DNA of 64,000 bases from Cryobacterium sp. GTDB lineage: Bacteria; Actinomycetota; Actinomycetes; Actinomycetales; Microbacteriaceae. Shown piece by piece: positions 41,939-50,698 of the stretch. A program made the position numbers and the translations under genes. Location: NCBI GenBank assembly GCA_019638935.1, contig JAHBSW010000006.1:1-64000 (forward strand), in the 5' to 3' direction. Within the stretch, counting starts at the first letter, position 1. The number at the start of each line of letters is the position of its first letter. Below the pieces are notes generated by a model. The model was not told the origin of the DNA, did no database searches, and saw nothing but the letters and a program-made list of their open reading frames with translations.

Positions 41939-43393
41939 ATGACCGATCCCACGGTCCCGAACGCGAACCACCCGAACGCCAGCAATCCTGACGCTCCCGG
42001 AGCGCCCCAACCGCCGAGCACACCAGAGCCCCCGCACGCCCCTGAACCGCCGCGCCTCGCCGCGCCGCAGCCGCCCCAGGGCTCCAGCAGCATCGGCCCC
42101 TCCCTCGACGAGCTGTGGACACCGGCCGCACTGCGGTCTGCGCCCACGACGCCTGCGACGTCTGTCGGGCCTGTCGCGAGCGATCCTGGCAGAGCGCCTG
42201 CCTCCGTGAGCATGCCCGTCGTCGCGGCAATTGTCGCCGCCGCGCTCATCGGCGGGGTCTCCGGCGCCGGTGTCGGCATCTGGGCGGTGTCGACGAACCA
42301 GCCCTCCGCGGTCGGCCAGGTCGCGGCGCCCATGACGATCACGGTCAACGACTCCGAGAACGCGAGTCGCGTGACCGCCATCGCGGCGAAGGCTGGCCCC
42401 GCAGTGGTCACGATCCATGTGACCTCGGGCTCGGCATCCGGAACCGGCTCGGGCGTGTTCCTCACCGACGACGGCTACCTCGTGACCAACGCCCACGTCG
42501 TGTCGCTCGACGGGGCCACCGGAACCCCGACCATCAGCGTGAGCACCGGCGACGGCCGCCTCTACAGCGGCGAACTCGTCGGCGTCGACCCCATCAGCGA
42601 CCTCGCGGTCGTCAAGATCGACGGAGGCGACCGGACCTTCACGGCGATCGAGTTCGCCGACTCCGCCGCGCTCAACGTCGGCGACCTCACCGTCGTGATC
42701 GGTGCGCCGCTCGGACTCTCCAACACCGTCACGAACGGGATCGTCAGCGCCCTCCACCGCACCATCACGGTTCAGTCGTCGGAGGCGCCGGACTCCGACG
42801 CGCCCGAGAACACACCCGAGAGCCCCTTCGACTTCTGGGAGTTCAACGGCCCCAGCCGCGGCCTCGGCCAGTCATCGAGCTCCCTCATCTACCTGCCCGT
42901 GATCCAGACGGATGCCTCGATCAACCCCGGCAATTCGGGCGGAGCGCTGCTCGACTCCGACGGCAGGCTCATCGGAATCAACGTCGCGATCGCGGGAACG
43001 GGCAGCTCAGCCTCCTCGTCGGGAAGCATCGGCCTCGGCTTCGCCATCCCGTCGAACCTTGTCAAGCGAATCACGACCTCGCTCATCGAAACGGGGGAGG
43101 CCACCCACGGACTCATGGGAGTGACCGTCATGGACACGATCCTCGACGAGGCCATCGTCGACAAAGACATCCTGGGTGCGAGCGTGCAGAGCGTGACCCC
43201 GGGCGGGCCGGCCGCGTCTGCCGGGCTGCGTCAGGGCGACATCATCACGGGGTTCAACGGACTGCCCATCACCGGCAGCATCGACCTCACCGCTCAGGTG
43301 CGAGCCGTGGCAGCGGGGAGCACGGCGACGGTCGTCTTCGTTCGCGCGGGCGACACCCGCACTGCCACCGTGACGCTCGGGGCGCTCGAGTAG
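41939..43393 (+). CDS. HtrA/DegP-type S1C serine protease
   Basis: A 484-residue membrane-anchored protease. A Pro-rich cytoplasmic leader (1-88) precedes one transmembrane helix (about 93-116), then a trypsin-like domain with triad His186 (TNAHVV), Asp221 (ISDLAVVKID) and Ser333 (PGNSGGAL), then a PDZ domain (about 385-480, GGPAASAGLRQGDIITGFNG). It degrades or chaperones misfolded exported proteins. AGGAG 8-9 nt upstream supports ATG 41939. It lies downstream of two secreted-protein genes but in its own transcription unit. Confidence 0.94.
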   Translation: MTDPTVPNANHPNASNPDAPGAPQPPSTPEPPHAPEPPRLAAPQPPQGSSSIGPSLDELWTPAALRSAPTTPATSVGPVASDPGRAPASVSMPVVAAIVAAALIGGVSGAGVGIWAVSTNQPSAVGQVAAPMTITVNDSENASRVTAIAAKAGPAVVTIHVTSGSASGTGSGVFLTDDGYLVTNAHVVSLDGATGTPTISVSTGDGRLYSGELVGVDPISDLAVVKIDGGDRTFTAIEFADSAALNVGDLTVVIGAPLGLSNTVTNGIVSALHRTITVQSSEAPDSDAPENTPESPFDFWEFNGPSRGLGQSSSSLIYLPVIQTDASINPGNSGGALLDSDGRLIGINVAIAGTGSSASSSGSIGLGFAIPSNLVKRITTSLIETGEATHGLMGVTVMDTILDEAIVDKDILGASVQSVTPGGPAASAGLRQGDIITGFNGLPITGSIDLTAQVRAVAAGSTATVVFVRAGDTRTATVTLGALE

Positions 43394-43409
43394 CGCGCGG
43401 GAGCTATGA

Positions 43410-43469
43410 GCGAAGGCCATTTCTGCCCTTCGCTGCGACGCCAGCGCCGACCGTCGTCTCGACGGTCGG
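43410..43469 (+). repeat. Double-hairpin intergenic repeat, copy D
   Basis: Hairpin 1 (43410-43433) has stem GCGAAGGCCA with one C-C mismatch and loop TTTC. The 13-nt spacer is TGCGACGCCAGCG. Hairpin 2 (43447-43469) has perfect stem CCGACCGTC and loop GTCTC. It sits between convergent genes. Confidence 0.85.
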
Positions 43470-43470
43470 T

Positions 43471-44223
43471 CTACGAAATGTTCGCCCTGATCGCCTTCTG
43501 CTTGCGCGGTCGCGGTTCGAGGTTCGGGGGGAAGGCATCCGGAGCCGGGCCGAATGCGGTGCGCGAGCTGGCCACGATCTTGCGACCGAGCAGGTGACTG
43601 CCCGTGCCGCCGATGGCGGCGCCGATGCCGAAGGGAAGCAGCCTGCCGACTGCGCCCGTCGACGCGTTGCGCGCGAAGCGACGCAGGAATACGTTCTTGA
43701 CGCGGTCGGCGATCGGGCCGATGACGCCCTGGGGAACGTTGCGCGCGATCACGTCGCCCCAGAACCGGTTGCGTGGGATCGCCTGCCCGGTGGCCTGAGC
43801 GGCGAGGCTTCGCACCAGCTCCGATCCGGACTGGCCGAGCATCATCGCCATGACGATCGTGCGTGCACGATCCGGGTCGGTGACCGCGATGCCGTGTATC
43901 TCGGTGATCGACTGGGCGAACAGCGCACTCGATTCGAGAAAGAGCGCGGTCTCGACGCCCGTCAGGGCAAGGCCGATGCCGGTGCCGACGCCGGGCACGA
44001 CGGCCGCTGCACCCACGCCCGCCCCGCTCGACGTGACCACGCTGAGGAAGTGCCTCTCGAGGCGACGAATCGTCTGGGCGGGAGAGTCGTTCGGGTGGCG
44101 CCTGCGGATGCCGCGGATGTGCGCCAAGACGACGGGGCGCTGCGTCGTGAGCAGCCGGTCGAAGCCGCGCACCGCCATCGGATTCTGGGCGGCCGCGAGT
44201 GGGTCGCCGTTGGTGGCTGCCAC
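43471..44223 (-). CDS. EcsC-like hypothetical membrane-associated protein
   Basis: A 250-residue protein. A charged helical N-terminus (IRGIRRRHPNDSPAQTIRRLER) leads into Gly/Ala-rich hydrophobic stretches (GAGVGAAAVVPGVGTGIGLAL and LLPFGIGAAIGGTGSHLLGRKI), and the C-terminus is basic. The pattern recalls EcsC-type proteins, which carry glycine-zipper-like amphipathic helices. This is a weak resemblance and no function is known. Start ATG 44223 lies 65 bp from the divergent VapB start, so the two promoters share the palindrome region. Confidence 0.7.
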   Translation of the reverse strand: MAATNGDPLAAAQNPMAVRGFDRLLTTQRPVVLAHIRGIRRRHPNDSPAQTIRRLERHFLSVVTSSGAGVGAAAVVPGVGTGIGLALTGVETALFLESSALFAQSITEIHGIAVTDPDRARTIVMAMMLGQSGSELVRSLAAQATGQAIPRNRFWGDVIARNVPQGVIGPIADRVKNVFLRRFARNASTGAVGRLLPFGIGAAIGGTGSHLLGRKIVASSRTAFGPAPDAFPPNLEPRPRKQKAIRANIS

Positions 44224-44270
44224 GATGCCCCTCTCAATCGTCGGACAACAATCCTAAGCAGAGAATTTTC

Positions 44271-44288
44271 TGTACAGATCTGTACAAT
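44271..44288 (+). promoter_or_regulatory. VapBC promoter: 16-bp palindrome overlapping the -10
   Basis: TGTACAGATCTGTACA (44271-44286) is a perfect palindrome. Its right end merges into the -10 hexamer TACAAT (44283-44288), which lies 6 nt before ATG 44295. A repressor bound here would cover the promoter of a leaderless antitoxin mRNA. This is the expected autoregulation site of the VapB/VapBC complex. Confidence 0.65.
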
Positions 44289-44294
44289 ATGGGA

Positions 44295-44621
44295 ATGGAT
44301 ACGTTCACCCTCACCGAGGCGCGCGCACAGCTCCCTCTGCTCCTCAACAGGGTGGAGAACGGGGAGGAGCTCACGATCACGCGCCACGGCCGGCCGGTGG
44401 CGGTGGTCGTCGGCCACGCTCAGTGGATGAAGACCGCCAGGTATGAGGTTCTCGAAGAGGCACGGTCATTGCGTAAGCGATTGGATGCTCTTCGCGAGCG
44501 TCCGATCACGGCCGAGTCTTTTCCTGTCGTCCCGGGCTACGACGCGGATGCGCACATTGCTGAGATTCGCGAGAGTGACGATCCATGGGAGCGTGTGGAG
44601 CGCGAGCGGGGCGGCTCCTAG
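44295..44621 (+). CDS. Phd/YefM-type antitoxin of the VapBC pair
   Basis: A 108-residue antitoxin. TFTLTEARAQLPLLLNRVEN and ITRHGRPVAVVV form the Phd/YefM DNA-binding part, and a charged C-terminal region (RKRLDALRERP, ESDDPWERVERERGG) would wrap the toxin. ATG 44295 is preferred as the predicted first transcribed base. ATG 44289 is in frame but lies within the spacing after the -10. The stop TAG overlaps the toxin GTG by one base, so the pair is coupled. Confidence 0.88.
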   Translation: MDTFTLTEARAQLPLLLNRVENGEELTITRHGRPVAVVVGHAQWMKTARYEVLEEARSLRKRLDALRERPITAESFPVVPGYDADAHIAEIRESDDPWERVERERGGS

Positions 44622-45016
44622 TGGATGCGTTCGATGCGGACGTGCTGATCTATTCGATCCTCGATGATGCGCGCGGTGCGGCGGCGCGCCGGTCTCTGCT
44701 TGGTGCTGACGGGCGCCTTGGGTCGAATCTGTTGCTTGTGGAGCTGTTGCGCAAGCCGATGCGAGCGGGACTGGTCGATGAGGTTCGGGCTCTGGAGCAA
44801 ACTTTGGCGACGATGGAGCTGAGACCGGCGGATGACGAGGTCGTTGAGGCCGCACTGAGTTTCAGCGTGAAGTACGGGTTGAAGACGAGGGATGCGATAC
44901 ACCTCGCAACGGCGGTGGTGTGGGGTGCCGCACGTTTCCACACGAACAACCGCAAGCACTTCGGCCCGCACATCACCGAGGTGGAGGTCGTGCACCCATC
45001 GCCTGCCGTCGGATGA
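44621..45016 (+). CDS. PIN-domain ribonuclease toxin (VapC family)
   Basis: A 131-residue PIN protein starting VDAFDADVLIYSILDD. Acidic residues at the metal site are seen in DADVLI, LLVELLRKP, TRDAIHLATA and the C-terminal TNNRKHFG, where an Asn replaces the last Asp found in many VapCs. It is the toxin of the coupled antitoxin-toxin pair. The GTG at 44621 follows the antitoxin directly. It lies tail-to-tail with the type III restriction operon, 22 bp apart, a common place for such modules. Confidence 0.88.
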   Translation: MDAFDADVLIYSILDDARGAAARRSLLGADGRLGSNLLLVELLRKPMRAGLVDEVRALEQTLATMELRPADDEVVEAALSFSVKYGLKTRDAIHLATAVVWGAARFHTNNRKHFGPHITEVEVVHPSPAVG

Positions 45017-45038
45017 GCGGCTCCGCAACCTACGCCGC

Positions 45039-47972
45039 TTAGAACATAGTCGGCTGCTTCGGTCCGTCAGTGCGCGCTATGCGGGCTTGCGCAAGGAGTT
45101 CCGACGCGCTACCGCCCTTGCTCTTCCACGACTTCACTGTTTCTTCACCCAGCAGTACGTAGTGCCAGTCTCTGTCGCTCCGAAGGTTCGGGGCGAGCTC
45201 GTTGATCTGCTCGACCCAGGCGAGCGCGGCACGCTGCTTGCGGCGAACGTTCTCGTCACTGATGGCGGATTGCGCTTTCGTCTCGACCACGTAGATCGAG
45301 CTCTCGGTGCGCACCAAGAAGTCGGGCGAGTACTGCGCGGGCATCCCATCGGCTTTGAGGTAGGGGCGCCGCAGGAAGAGGTGACCGTATTCGTCGATCT
45401 TGATGAGCGCTTCGACCTTGGTGTCGGCATCGGCCCATTCGATGAACAGCCGCTCGAGGCCGCCTGATCGCGCAGCGACCCGGAGCCTCGGGAAGATGCA
45501 CTTTGCCACATCGACGGCGGTGCTCATGCGAACCTTGATCGTCGTCAGCTCAGAGACACTTCGGGTTTCAACGATCGCGTCGCTCACTGGCAGCGACTTC
45601 TGCGCCTCGACGAGCGCGGTCGAGAACACCCCCGCGATGTCGGCGGAGACATCCCCGACAAGCAGTACTCGCCAGTTCTCGTCGTCGAACGGGTCGAACG
45701 CCGTGCCGAAGAGTCGTTCGCGGATGTATCGGTCGATCCACCCCGCGATGACTGCCTTGTGGGTCTGCATGATCGGGTACTTGGACATGCTGTTGTACTG
45801 CTGTGTCGTCGCCACAAAGGTGCGGCCGATCGCCTCGGTGATGCGCGTCGTGATGCGCGAGAGGTAGTCGTTGTACCCGGTCGCGGTCATGACGCCGCCG
45901 TCAACCCGGTAGTCGCCGTACTGGGTTCCGGTCTGGACGTCGTGGGATGAGAAGCGGTCGCCCGTGCCGATGAGGGGCAGCAGGTCAGCGAGAGGGAATT
46001 TGCTGACCGGCAGGGTGAGCGGGTCGATGCTGGGACTCTTGAGCTCCTCCTCAGCGTCGCGGAGGATGAGCGGTACCTCGAAGTCGAACTCTGGCCAGCC
46101 CTCACGCAGTGACACCACCTCGATGTCGCCCGTAGCCGATGTCGTGTCGTCGTCTCTGTCAAGGAAGCCAACGAGTCCGCCGTCGAGAAGCTCTTTATAC
46201 GCGGCCTCAAAGGCGGGGTGTTCGACGATGAAGAGCACATCGAAGTAGCTACTCGGCTCCTTGCGGGCGCGGATAAGCTCGCGAGTTTCGCGCTTGAGGT
46301 CGTCGATGGCCTCGTCACCGCGCCACATGAGGCGCAACCCTCGTCCGATGGTCTGCTCAACCAGGATGCTCGATTTGCTGGATCGCAACGGCACGATGAC
46401 GCAGATGTTGTTGACGTCGAAGCCTTCGCGAAGCATGAGCACACTGACGATGACCTTGGGGGATGCGTGACGGTCAACATCGAAGAGTTTCTCCCGAACG
46501 GGCTCCCACTGCTTCGGCCCGAGCTCCGCTTTCTGTCCGCTGTCGACCTGCAGCACGTCGTCTGCAGCGAGACCGCATTCGATGAGAAAGTCGACGACGT
46601 AGGGCGACACCTTGGTGTCCTCCGTCATGATCAGCAGCTTGGGGTGCTTGTTCGGGTCGGTCTTCTCGAAGCTCTGCTCGAGCATCTGCAGTTTTTTGAG
46701 TCCCGCGCGAATCATGGTGCGCTGCCCGGTGGATAGGCCGATGATGATGTTGTTCTCGTCGCGGTCGACACTGAAGTCGAGGGGTAGCGAGGCGATCTCT
46801 TTGCGCTTGTCCAGTGTGAGCGCCTTGACGAGTCCCTGTTGCATCGCGGCGAAGAGGGGAAAGTCGACGACGATGTGGGGGAAGAACTTCTTCCCCTTCT
46901 TCGCCCCGGTTCCCATTTCGTTGTAGGGGGTCGCTGAGAAGTCGAACTGCACGAACTGGCGGCCCTTGGGCTCCGCTATCGCGCTCAGGCTCTTCTGCCA
47001 CTCGACCTCGGTCTGCTCCTCGCCCTTCTTGAGGCTGTGGATGTGGTGGGCCTCGTCGTTGAAGACCACGAGGTCGGGCAGGTCGATGAGTGACCGAAGA
47101 GGTCCGCCGCGCAGGTAGCGCCGGTCGAGCACGTCGAGCGAGTTTCCGGATGCCGTGCCCGGGGTGAGCGGGAAGAAGCTCTTGATCGCCTGCTCAGGGT
47201 CGATGTCTGTGCCTGGTGTGTCGATGTCGTCCTCTTCGTCGACGAAGTCAGGGTCTTCGGCCCCGGTGAGAAGATGCCAATTGGTGATGGCGACCATCCC
47301 ACCTCCGGTGACCTTGGTGCCGATTTCTTTCTTCGTCACGACCGAGGATTGGAGAAACGCGAAGAGTGACTTCTCGTAGGTGGGCGGCACGAAGAGCTGC
47401 CGCTGAGAGTAGATGTCGCTGGTGGCAAAGTCACGGTGGCCGTCGACGATCTTGCCTTGGAAAGAGTCGAGCAGTCGGTCGTAGACGATGAGGCCGGGGG
47501 CGACGATCAGGAAGTTGCTGCTGAATCGTTCGTCGGCAGGGTTGGCCCGGTTGTTGAGGTGCTGCCAGATGAGCAGCGCGTTGAGTACCCAGGTCTTGCC
47601 GGTGCCGGTCGCCATCTTTGCGGCGTACTTGGGGTGCTGGTGTCGCTGGGCCGTGACCTCGCCCAGCACTCCGTTGCTGAGCAGGGCCTCCGGCGCCACT
47701 TTCCGGTAGAGGTCTTCGAGCGAGGTTGAGCCGAGGATCTCGTGGGCGTAGATGATGTTGAGGATGGCGTCGCGCTGCCCGGGGTGGAAGTTGGCCGGCC
47801 GTGTTTCGCGGTAGTCGTCCTGAAACCACCAGCGAAGCAGTTCCGCGGTGATGGGTGTGGCTCGTTCGAGAAACTCGTTGGGCTGCCCGATCTCGATGTC
47901 GCCTATGTCGCCGTTGATCTTCGTGAATATTCCGGCGGCGAGCGGAAAGACGATGTCGTCGGGCGCGCTCAC
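45039..47972 (-). CDS. Type III restriction enzyme, Res subunit
   Basis: A 977-residue superfamily 2 helicase-nuclease. Motifs: ATGTGKT (121-127), VVFNDEAHHIH (DEAH-type box), FSATPYN, and the late QTIGRGLRLMWRG. A C-terminal PD-(D/E)XK nuclease reads YSPDFLVRTESSIYVVETKAQ with the catalytic Asp, Glu and Lys. Res needs Mod to recognise sites and cuts DNA at a distance after ATP-driven signalling between two head-to-head sites. It overlaps mod by 4 nt (47969-47972), the usual mod-res order. Confidence 0.93.
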   Translation of the reverse strand: MSAPDDIVFPLAAGIFTKINGDIGDIEIGQPNEFLERATPITAELLRWWFQDDYRETRPANFHPGQRDAILNIIYAHEILGSTSLEDLYRKVAPEALLSNGVLGEVTAQRHQHPKYAAKMATGTGKTWVLNALLIWQHLNNRANPADERFSSNFLIVAPGLIVYDRLLDSFQGKIVDGHRDFATSDIYSQRQLFVPPTYEKSLFAFLQSSVVTKKEIGTKVTGGGMVAITNWHLLTGAEDPDFVDEEDDIDTPGTDIDPEQAIKSFFPLTPGTASGNSLDVLDRRYLRGGPLRSLIDLPDLVVFNDEAHHIHSLKKGEEQTEVEWQKSLSAIAEPKGRQFVQFDFSATPYNEMGTGAKKGKKFFPHIVVDFPLFAAMQQGLVKALTLDKRKEIASLPLDFSVDRDENNIIIGLSTGQRTMIRAGLKKLQMLEQSFEKTDPNKHPKLLIMTEDTKVSPYVVDFLIECGLAADDVLQVDSGQKAELGPKQWEPVREKLFDVDRHASPKVIVSVLMLREGFDVNNICVIVPLRSSKSSILVEQTIGRGLRLMWRGDEAIDDLKRETRELIRARKEPSSYFDVLFIVEHPAFEAAYKELLDGGLVGFLDRDDDTTSATGDIEVVSLREGWPEFDFEVPLILRDAEEELKSPSIDPLTLPVSKFPLADLLPLIGTGDRFSSHDVQTGTQYGDYRVDGGVMTATGYNDYLSRITTRITEAIGRTFVATTQQYNSMSKYPIMQTHKAVIAGWIDRYIRERLFGTAFDPFDDENWRVLLVGDVSADIAGVFSTALVEAQKSLPVSDAIVETRSVSELTTIKVRMSTAVDVAKCIFPRLRVAARSGGLERLFIEWADADTKVEALIKIDEYGHLFLRRPYLKADGMPAQYSPDFLVRTESSIYVVETKAQSAISDENVRRKQRAALAWVEQINELAPNLRSDRDWHYVLLGEETVKSWKSKGGSASELLAQARIARTDGPKQPTMF

Positions 47973-49843
47973 GCCGCGCCTCCGTCGAGGGTGACGACGA
48001 CTTCTGACTCGAACCCGAATACGTCTACGGCGCGAATGCAGAGCTTTCGTGGGCCTGGCTTCTTCGGCACCGTCACGGTCGCTCTTGTCACGACGCGCAG
48101 GGGGTCGTCGTCGTTCGCGGTGTTACCGCGGAAGTCCTGCCAGGTGGACCGGAACAGCTCTCCGTCGTAGTCGGGGTCGATCGCCCAGTACTCGATGAGC
48201 GCGAGGGGCTCACGATTCATGACCTCGAGAACCTTGTCGCGATCCTCGGGCTTCAGGCTGATGGCTTCAGGCGAGAGCAACACGTAGTTGTCGAGCTTGA
48301 CTGTCGCTTCGTCCGAGTCCGTGCCCGGGTAGAGGCCAACGAGGCTTGCCTCCAAGTATTGGAGCGTCGAGAACGTGATCGATCCGGCGAGACCGCCCTT
48401 GCCCTTCTTCTTGAGGCGGTCGATGAGGTCGGGTGGAATGACGCGAACCTCGAGCCGATCGTCGTTGAGGTCGGCGATCTGCTGCCCGACTCCGGCGGGG
48501 AAGTTCCAGCCGAGCACGACGACACGATCGAAGCCGCCCATCTTCGTGTCACGATACGACTGCGCCTTGCGCAGCGTTGTGAGTGTGGTGAGTTTGGACG
48601 GGCTGTCGGCGAGCACGAGGGTGTTCCCCTCGGGCAGTCGGCCGAGCGAGCCGTTCACGTTCTCCTCGGGCGGGAGCGGAAGTGCGCCGTAGATGCCGAG
48701 AATCGTCTGGGCGAGGTCACCGACCCGGAACTTGCGCCCGAACGCGCTCCGAGCCTGCTCGACCTGGTAGTCACCGATCTCTTGGTAGAGGAATGGTTTG
48801 GCGTCTTGGTCGATGAGTCGCTTGCGCGTGATCATGATTGCGGGCTTACCTAGGTCAGTAGCAATCCATCGCCGGCCGAGCCGTTCCGAGACAGCCGCCG
48901 CCGTCGTGCTTTGACCACGAGAAATCTGCAGCAAAGTGCCTTCAGGGCAAAGACGCTGACCAATTCGTTCAAGTAGAGCTTCTGGCTTCTGGGTGGAGTA
49001 GCCAGTTATCTCGGATCCGTACGGTCGATTGAATACCCACCAATCCTCAGGAACCTTGCCATCTGGATGTGGTTCATATGTCTTTCCGGCAGCTCGTGAC
49101 CCTGCGGCCGTAAACACCGTTGCTCGATAGTCGCTTTCATAGGGAACTCGGATCGAATCAGCGTCGAAGTACGGAGCACCAGATTTCTTGTAGAAGAAGA
49201 GTGTGTCGTGCTTTCTGGGATAGAAAGAACTAGATTGGCCGCCGCCCGCGTAAGCGCGAACTATCTCGTTGAGAAAGTTCTCTCGACCAAACACTTCGTC
49301 AAGAACCATCTTGACGTAATGGGCGACGTGCCAGTCGATGTGGAGATAGACAGTCCCGTCGGAACGCAAGAGTTCACGAAGCAAGACCAATCGTGGAGTG
49401 AGCATCGCGAGGTAGGACGCGGTGCCCGAGGCCCACGTGTCCGAGTAGGCGAACTGCTCCGCAACCGTAGGGCGTTGTTCTATGTCAAGGCCTGGGAGTT
49501 TTATTGATGTTCGGTAGTCGGCTTTCGAATCGAACGGCGGATCGATGTAGACGAGATCGATCTTGCCGCGCATGCTCGGATTGGTTTCGTCACCCGCGAG
49601 AAGTGCGGCCATTGCAAGGAGATTGTCACCGTAGATGAGTCGGTTAGGCCCTTCGGCCGCGGAGACGTCACCAACGTGAAGCTGACTGAGATCCAGTCCG
49701 GCGTGGTCGCGCCGTGGAACGACGAGCTCCCGCGTCTGCAGCGAGACGCGCTGTTCACCTTCGAGCTGCTCGAGTATCTGCGCCGCCTGCCTCTTGCCCT
49801 CGGCAACGATCCCGGGCAGTTGCTCGAGGAGAGACTTCTTCAT
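47969..49843 (-). CDS. Type III DNA methyltransferase, Mod subunit (variant motif I)
   Basis: A 624-residue beta-class N6-adenine methyltransferase. Motif IV DPPF is at 101-104 and TQKPEALLERI marks the motif before the cofactor site. Where related Mods have a DFFCGSGTT-like cofactor motif, this reads QISRGQSTT (about 305-313). The flanks then return to family sequence (AAAVSERLGRRWIATDL). The nucleotides across this spot would spell AADFS in another frame, suggesting paired frameshifts. The middle of the gene (about 48840-49520) is less GC-rich than both ends. AAGGAC lies 8 nt upstream of the ATG. It sets site specificity and protects host DNA. Confidence 0.88.
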   Translation of the reverse strand: MKKSLLEQLPGIVAEGKRQAAQILEQLEGEQRVSLQTRELVVPRRDHAGLDLSQLHVGDVSAAEGPNRLIYGDNLLAMAALLAGDETNPSMRGKIDLVYIDPPFDSKADYRTSIKLPGLDIEQRPTVAEQFAYSDTWASGTASYLAMLTPRLVLLRELLRSDGTVYLHIDWHVAHYVKMVLDEVFGRENFLNEIVRAYAGGGQSSSFYPRKHDTLFFYKKSGAPYFDADSIRVPYESDYRATVFTAAGSRAAGKTYEPHPDGKVPEDWWVFNRPYGSEITGYSTQKPEALLERIGQRLCPEGTLLQISRGQSTTAAAVSERLGRRWIATDLGKPAIMITRKRLIDQDAKPFLYQEIGDYQVEQARSAFGRKFRVGDLAQTILGIYGALPLPPEENVNGSLGRLPEGNTLVLADSPSKLTTLTTLRKAQSYRDTKMGGFDRVVVLGWNFPAGVGQQIADLNDDRLEVRVIPPDLIDRLKKKGKGGLAGSITFSTLQYLEASLVGLYPGTDSDEATVKLDNYVLLSPEAISLKPEDRDKVLEVMNREPLALIEYWAIDPDYDGELFRSTWQDFRGNTANDDDPLRVVTRATVTVPKKPGPRKLCIRAVDVFGFESEVVVTLDGGAA

Positions 49844-49956
49844 CGGAGCAGGTCCTTACGTTCGGCTGGCTCGGCACGGCGACCACGCATTGAGGTATAT
49901 AAGCATGAGGCGCAGACACTGTGAATACTATCGCTTGGGGCGCGTAGTCATGAGTG

Positions 49957-50259
49957 ATGGCCGAACCGCAGTCCGAAGCCGCGCGCATCCTGGGCGAGCG
50001 GGTGCGGTTCTACCGCAACAAGAGGGGTCTCAGCCAAGAGGACATGGCTCATCTGGCCGAGATGCACTGGACCAACTGGGGAAAGATCGAGCGTGGTCAG
50101 GCGAACCCGAGTCTCACGACGATCGTTCGCGTTGCAGGTGTTCTCGAGGTCGATCCCGCAGAGCTTGTCAGCGGGATCGGACTACAAAACCTGCCAGTGC
50201 GGTCTCATCAGGTCACAGCCGCGGATCTGATCAGGGAGCGCAAGAGTGGTGTCAGCTAG
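49957..50259 (+). CDS. XRE-family helix-turn-helix regulator
   Basis: A 100-residue regulator with a single Cro/CI helix-turn-helix (VRFYRNKRGLSQEDMAHLAE, then WTNWGKIERGQANPS) and LTTIVRVAGVLEVDPAELV. It is divergent from mod with 113 bp between starts, like controller proteins of restriction systems that delay nuclease expression. A near-palindrome AGTCATGAGT overlaps its own start region. TAGTCA lies 6 nt before ATG 49957, a weak leaderless fit. GTG 49954 is in frame. The stop overlaps the convergent small gene by 3-4 nt. Confidence 0.85.
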   Translation: MAEPQSEAARILGERVRFYRNKRGLSQEDMAHLAEMHWTNWGKIERGQANPSLTTIVRVAGVLEVDPAELVSGIGLQNLPVRSHQVTAADLIRERKSGVS

Positions 50260-50549
50260 AAGCTGACTCGCCAGAGGTACTCGCTTTCGTCCGCGCGGAA
50301 CCACCGCACGATAGCCACGGTGCTTTGAGCCAAGTTTTCACCGCGCACGGTGAACTCCAGAGTCTCGCCCGGCGCCAGGTGATTTGGGGCATTGGCGAGC
50401 ATGACACCCGGACCTAGCAGCGTCAGCGTGATTGCGCGCGCTGCCTCGGTGCCGATGTTAGTCAGCCGAAAGCGAGGCGCGTCAGAGCGGTCGACAACGA
50501 ACGGCACCGTGTAGGCCGGTTCGGGCTCAAGGTTGATGAGGTGGAGCAT
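50256..50549 (-). CDS. Small hypothetical protein, probable beta-sandwich
   Basis: A 97-residue protein. Alternating hydrophobic residues (FRLTNIGTEAARAITLTLLG, LAPGETLEFTVRGENL, AIVRWFRADESEYLWRV) predict an Ig-like or CARDB-like beta-sandwich. No signal peptide or catalytic motif is seen and I do not recognise the family. It converges on the XRE regulator with overlapping stops, so it borders the restriction module, and whether it belongs to it is unclear. The frame has normal codon bias for this genome. Confidence 0.6.
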   Translation of the reverse strand: MLHLINLEPEPAYTVPFVVDRSDAPRFRLTNIGTEAARAITLTLLGPGVMLANAPNHLAPGETLEFTVRGENLAQSTVAIVRWFRADESEYLWRVSF

Positions 50550-50698
50550 GGCTGCACCGTAGAACGGGCGTACGACGCGGCCCTAGCCCGGTGTGCAAAA
50601 CACGGAGCTGGGCAGAATGTGGAGGAGAAGCACGAGCGCGTGAGGCGGCAACCACAAGCAAGTTAGACTTCTTCTTCGAGCCGTCGCTGCCGCGGTTC

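Noticed and set aside
47969..49843. Phase-variable mod through simple repeats
   Set aside because: No homopolymer or short tandem repeat tract is visible in the coding region, unlike phase-variable type III mods.
49950..49956. ATG at 49950 as start of the XRE regulator
   Set aside because: It is in a different frame from the helix-turn-helix. The in-frame ATG is 49957.
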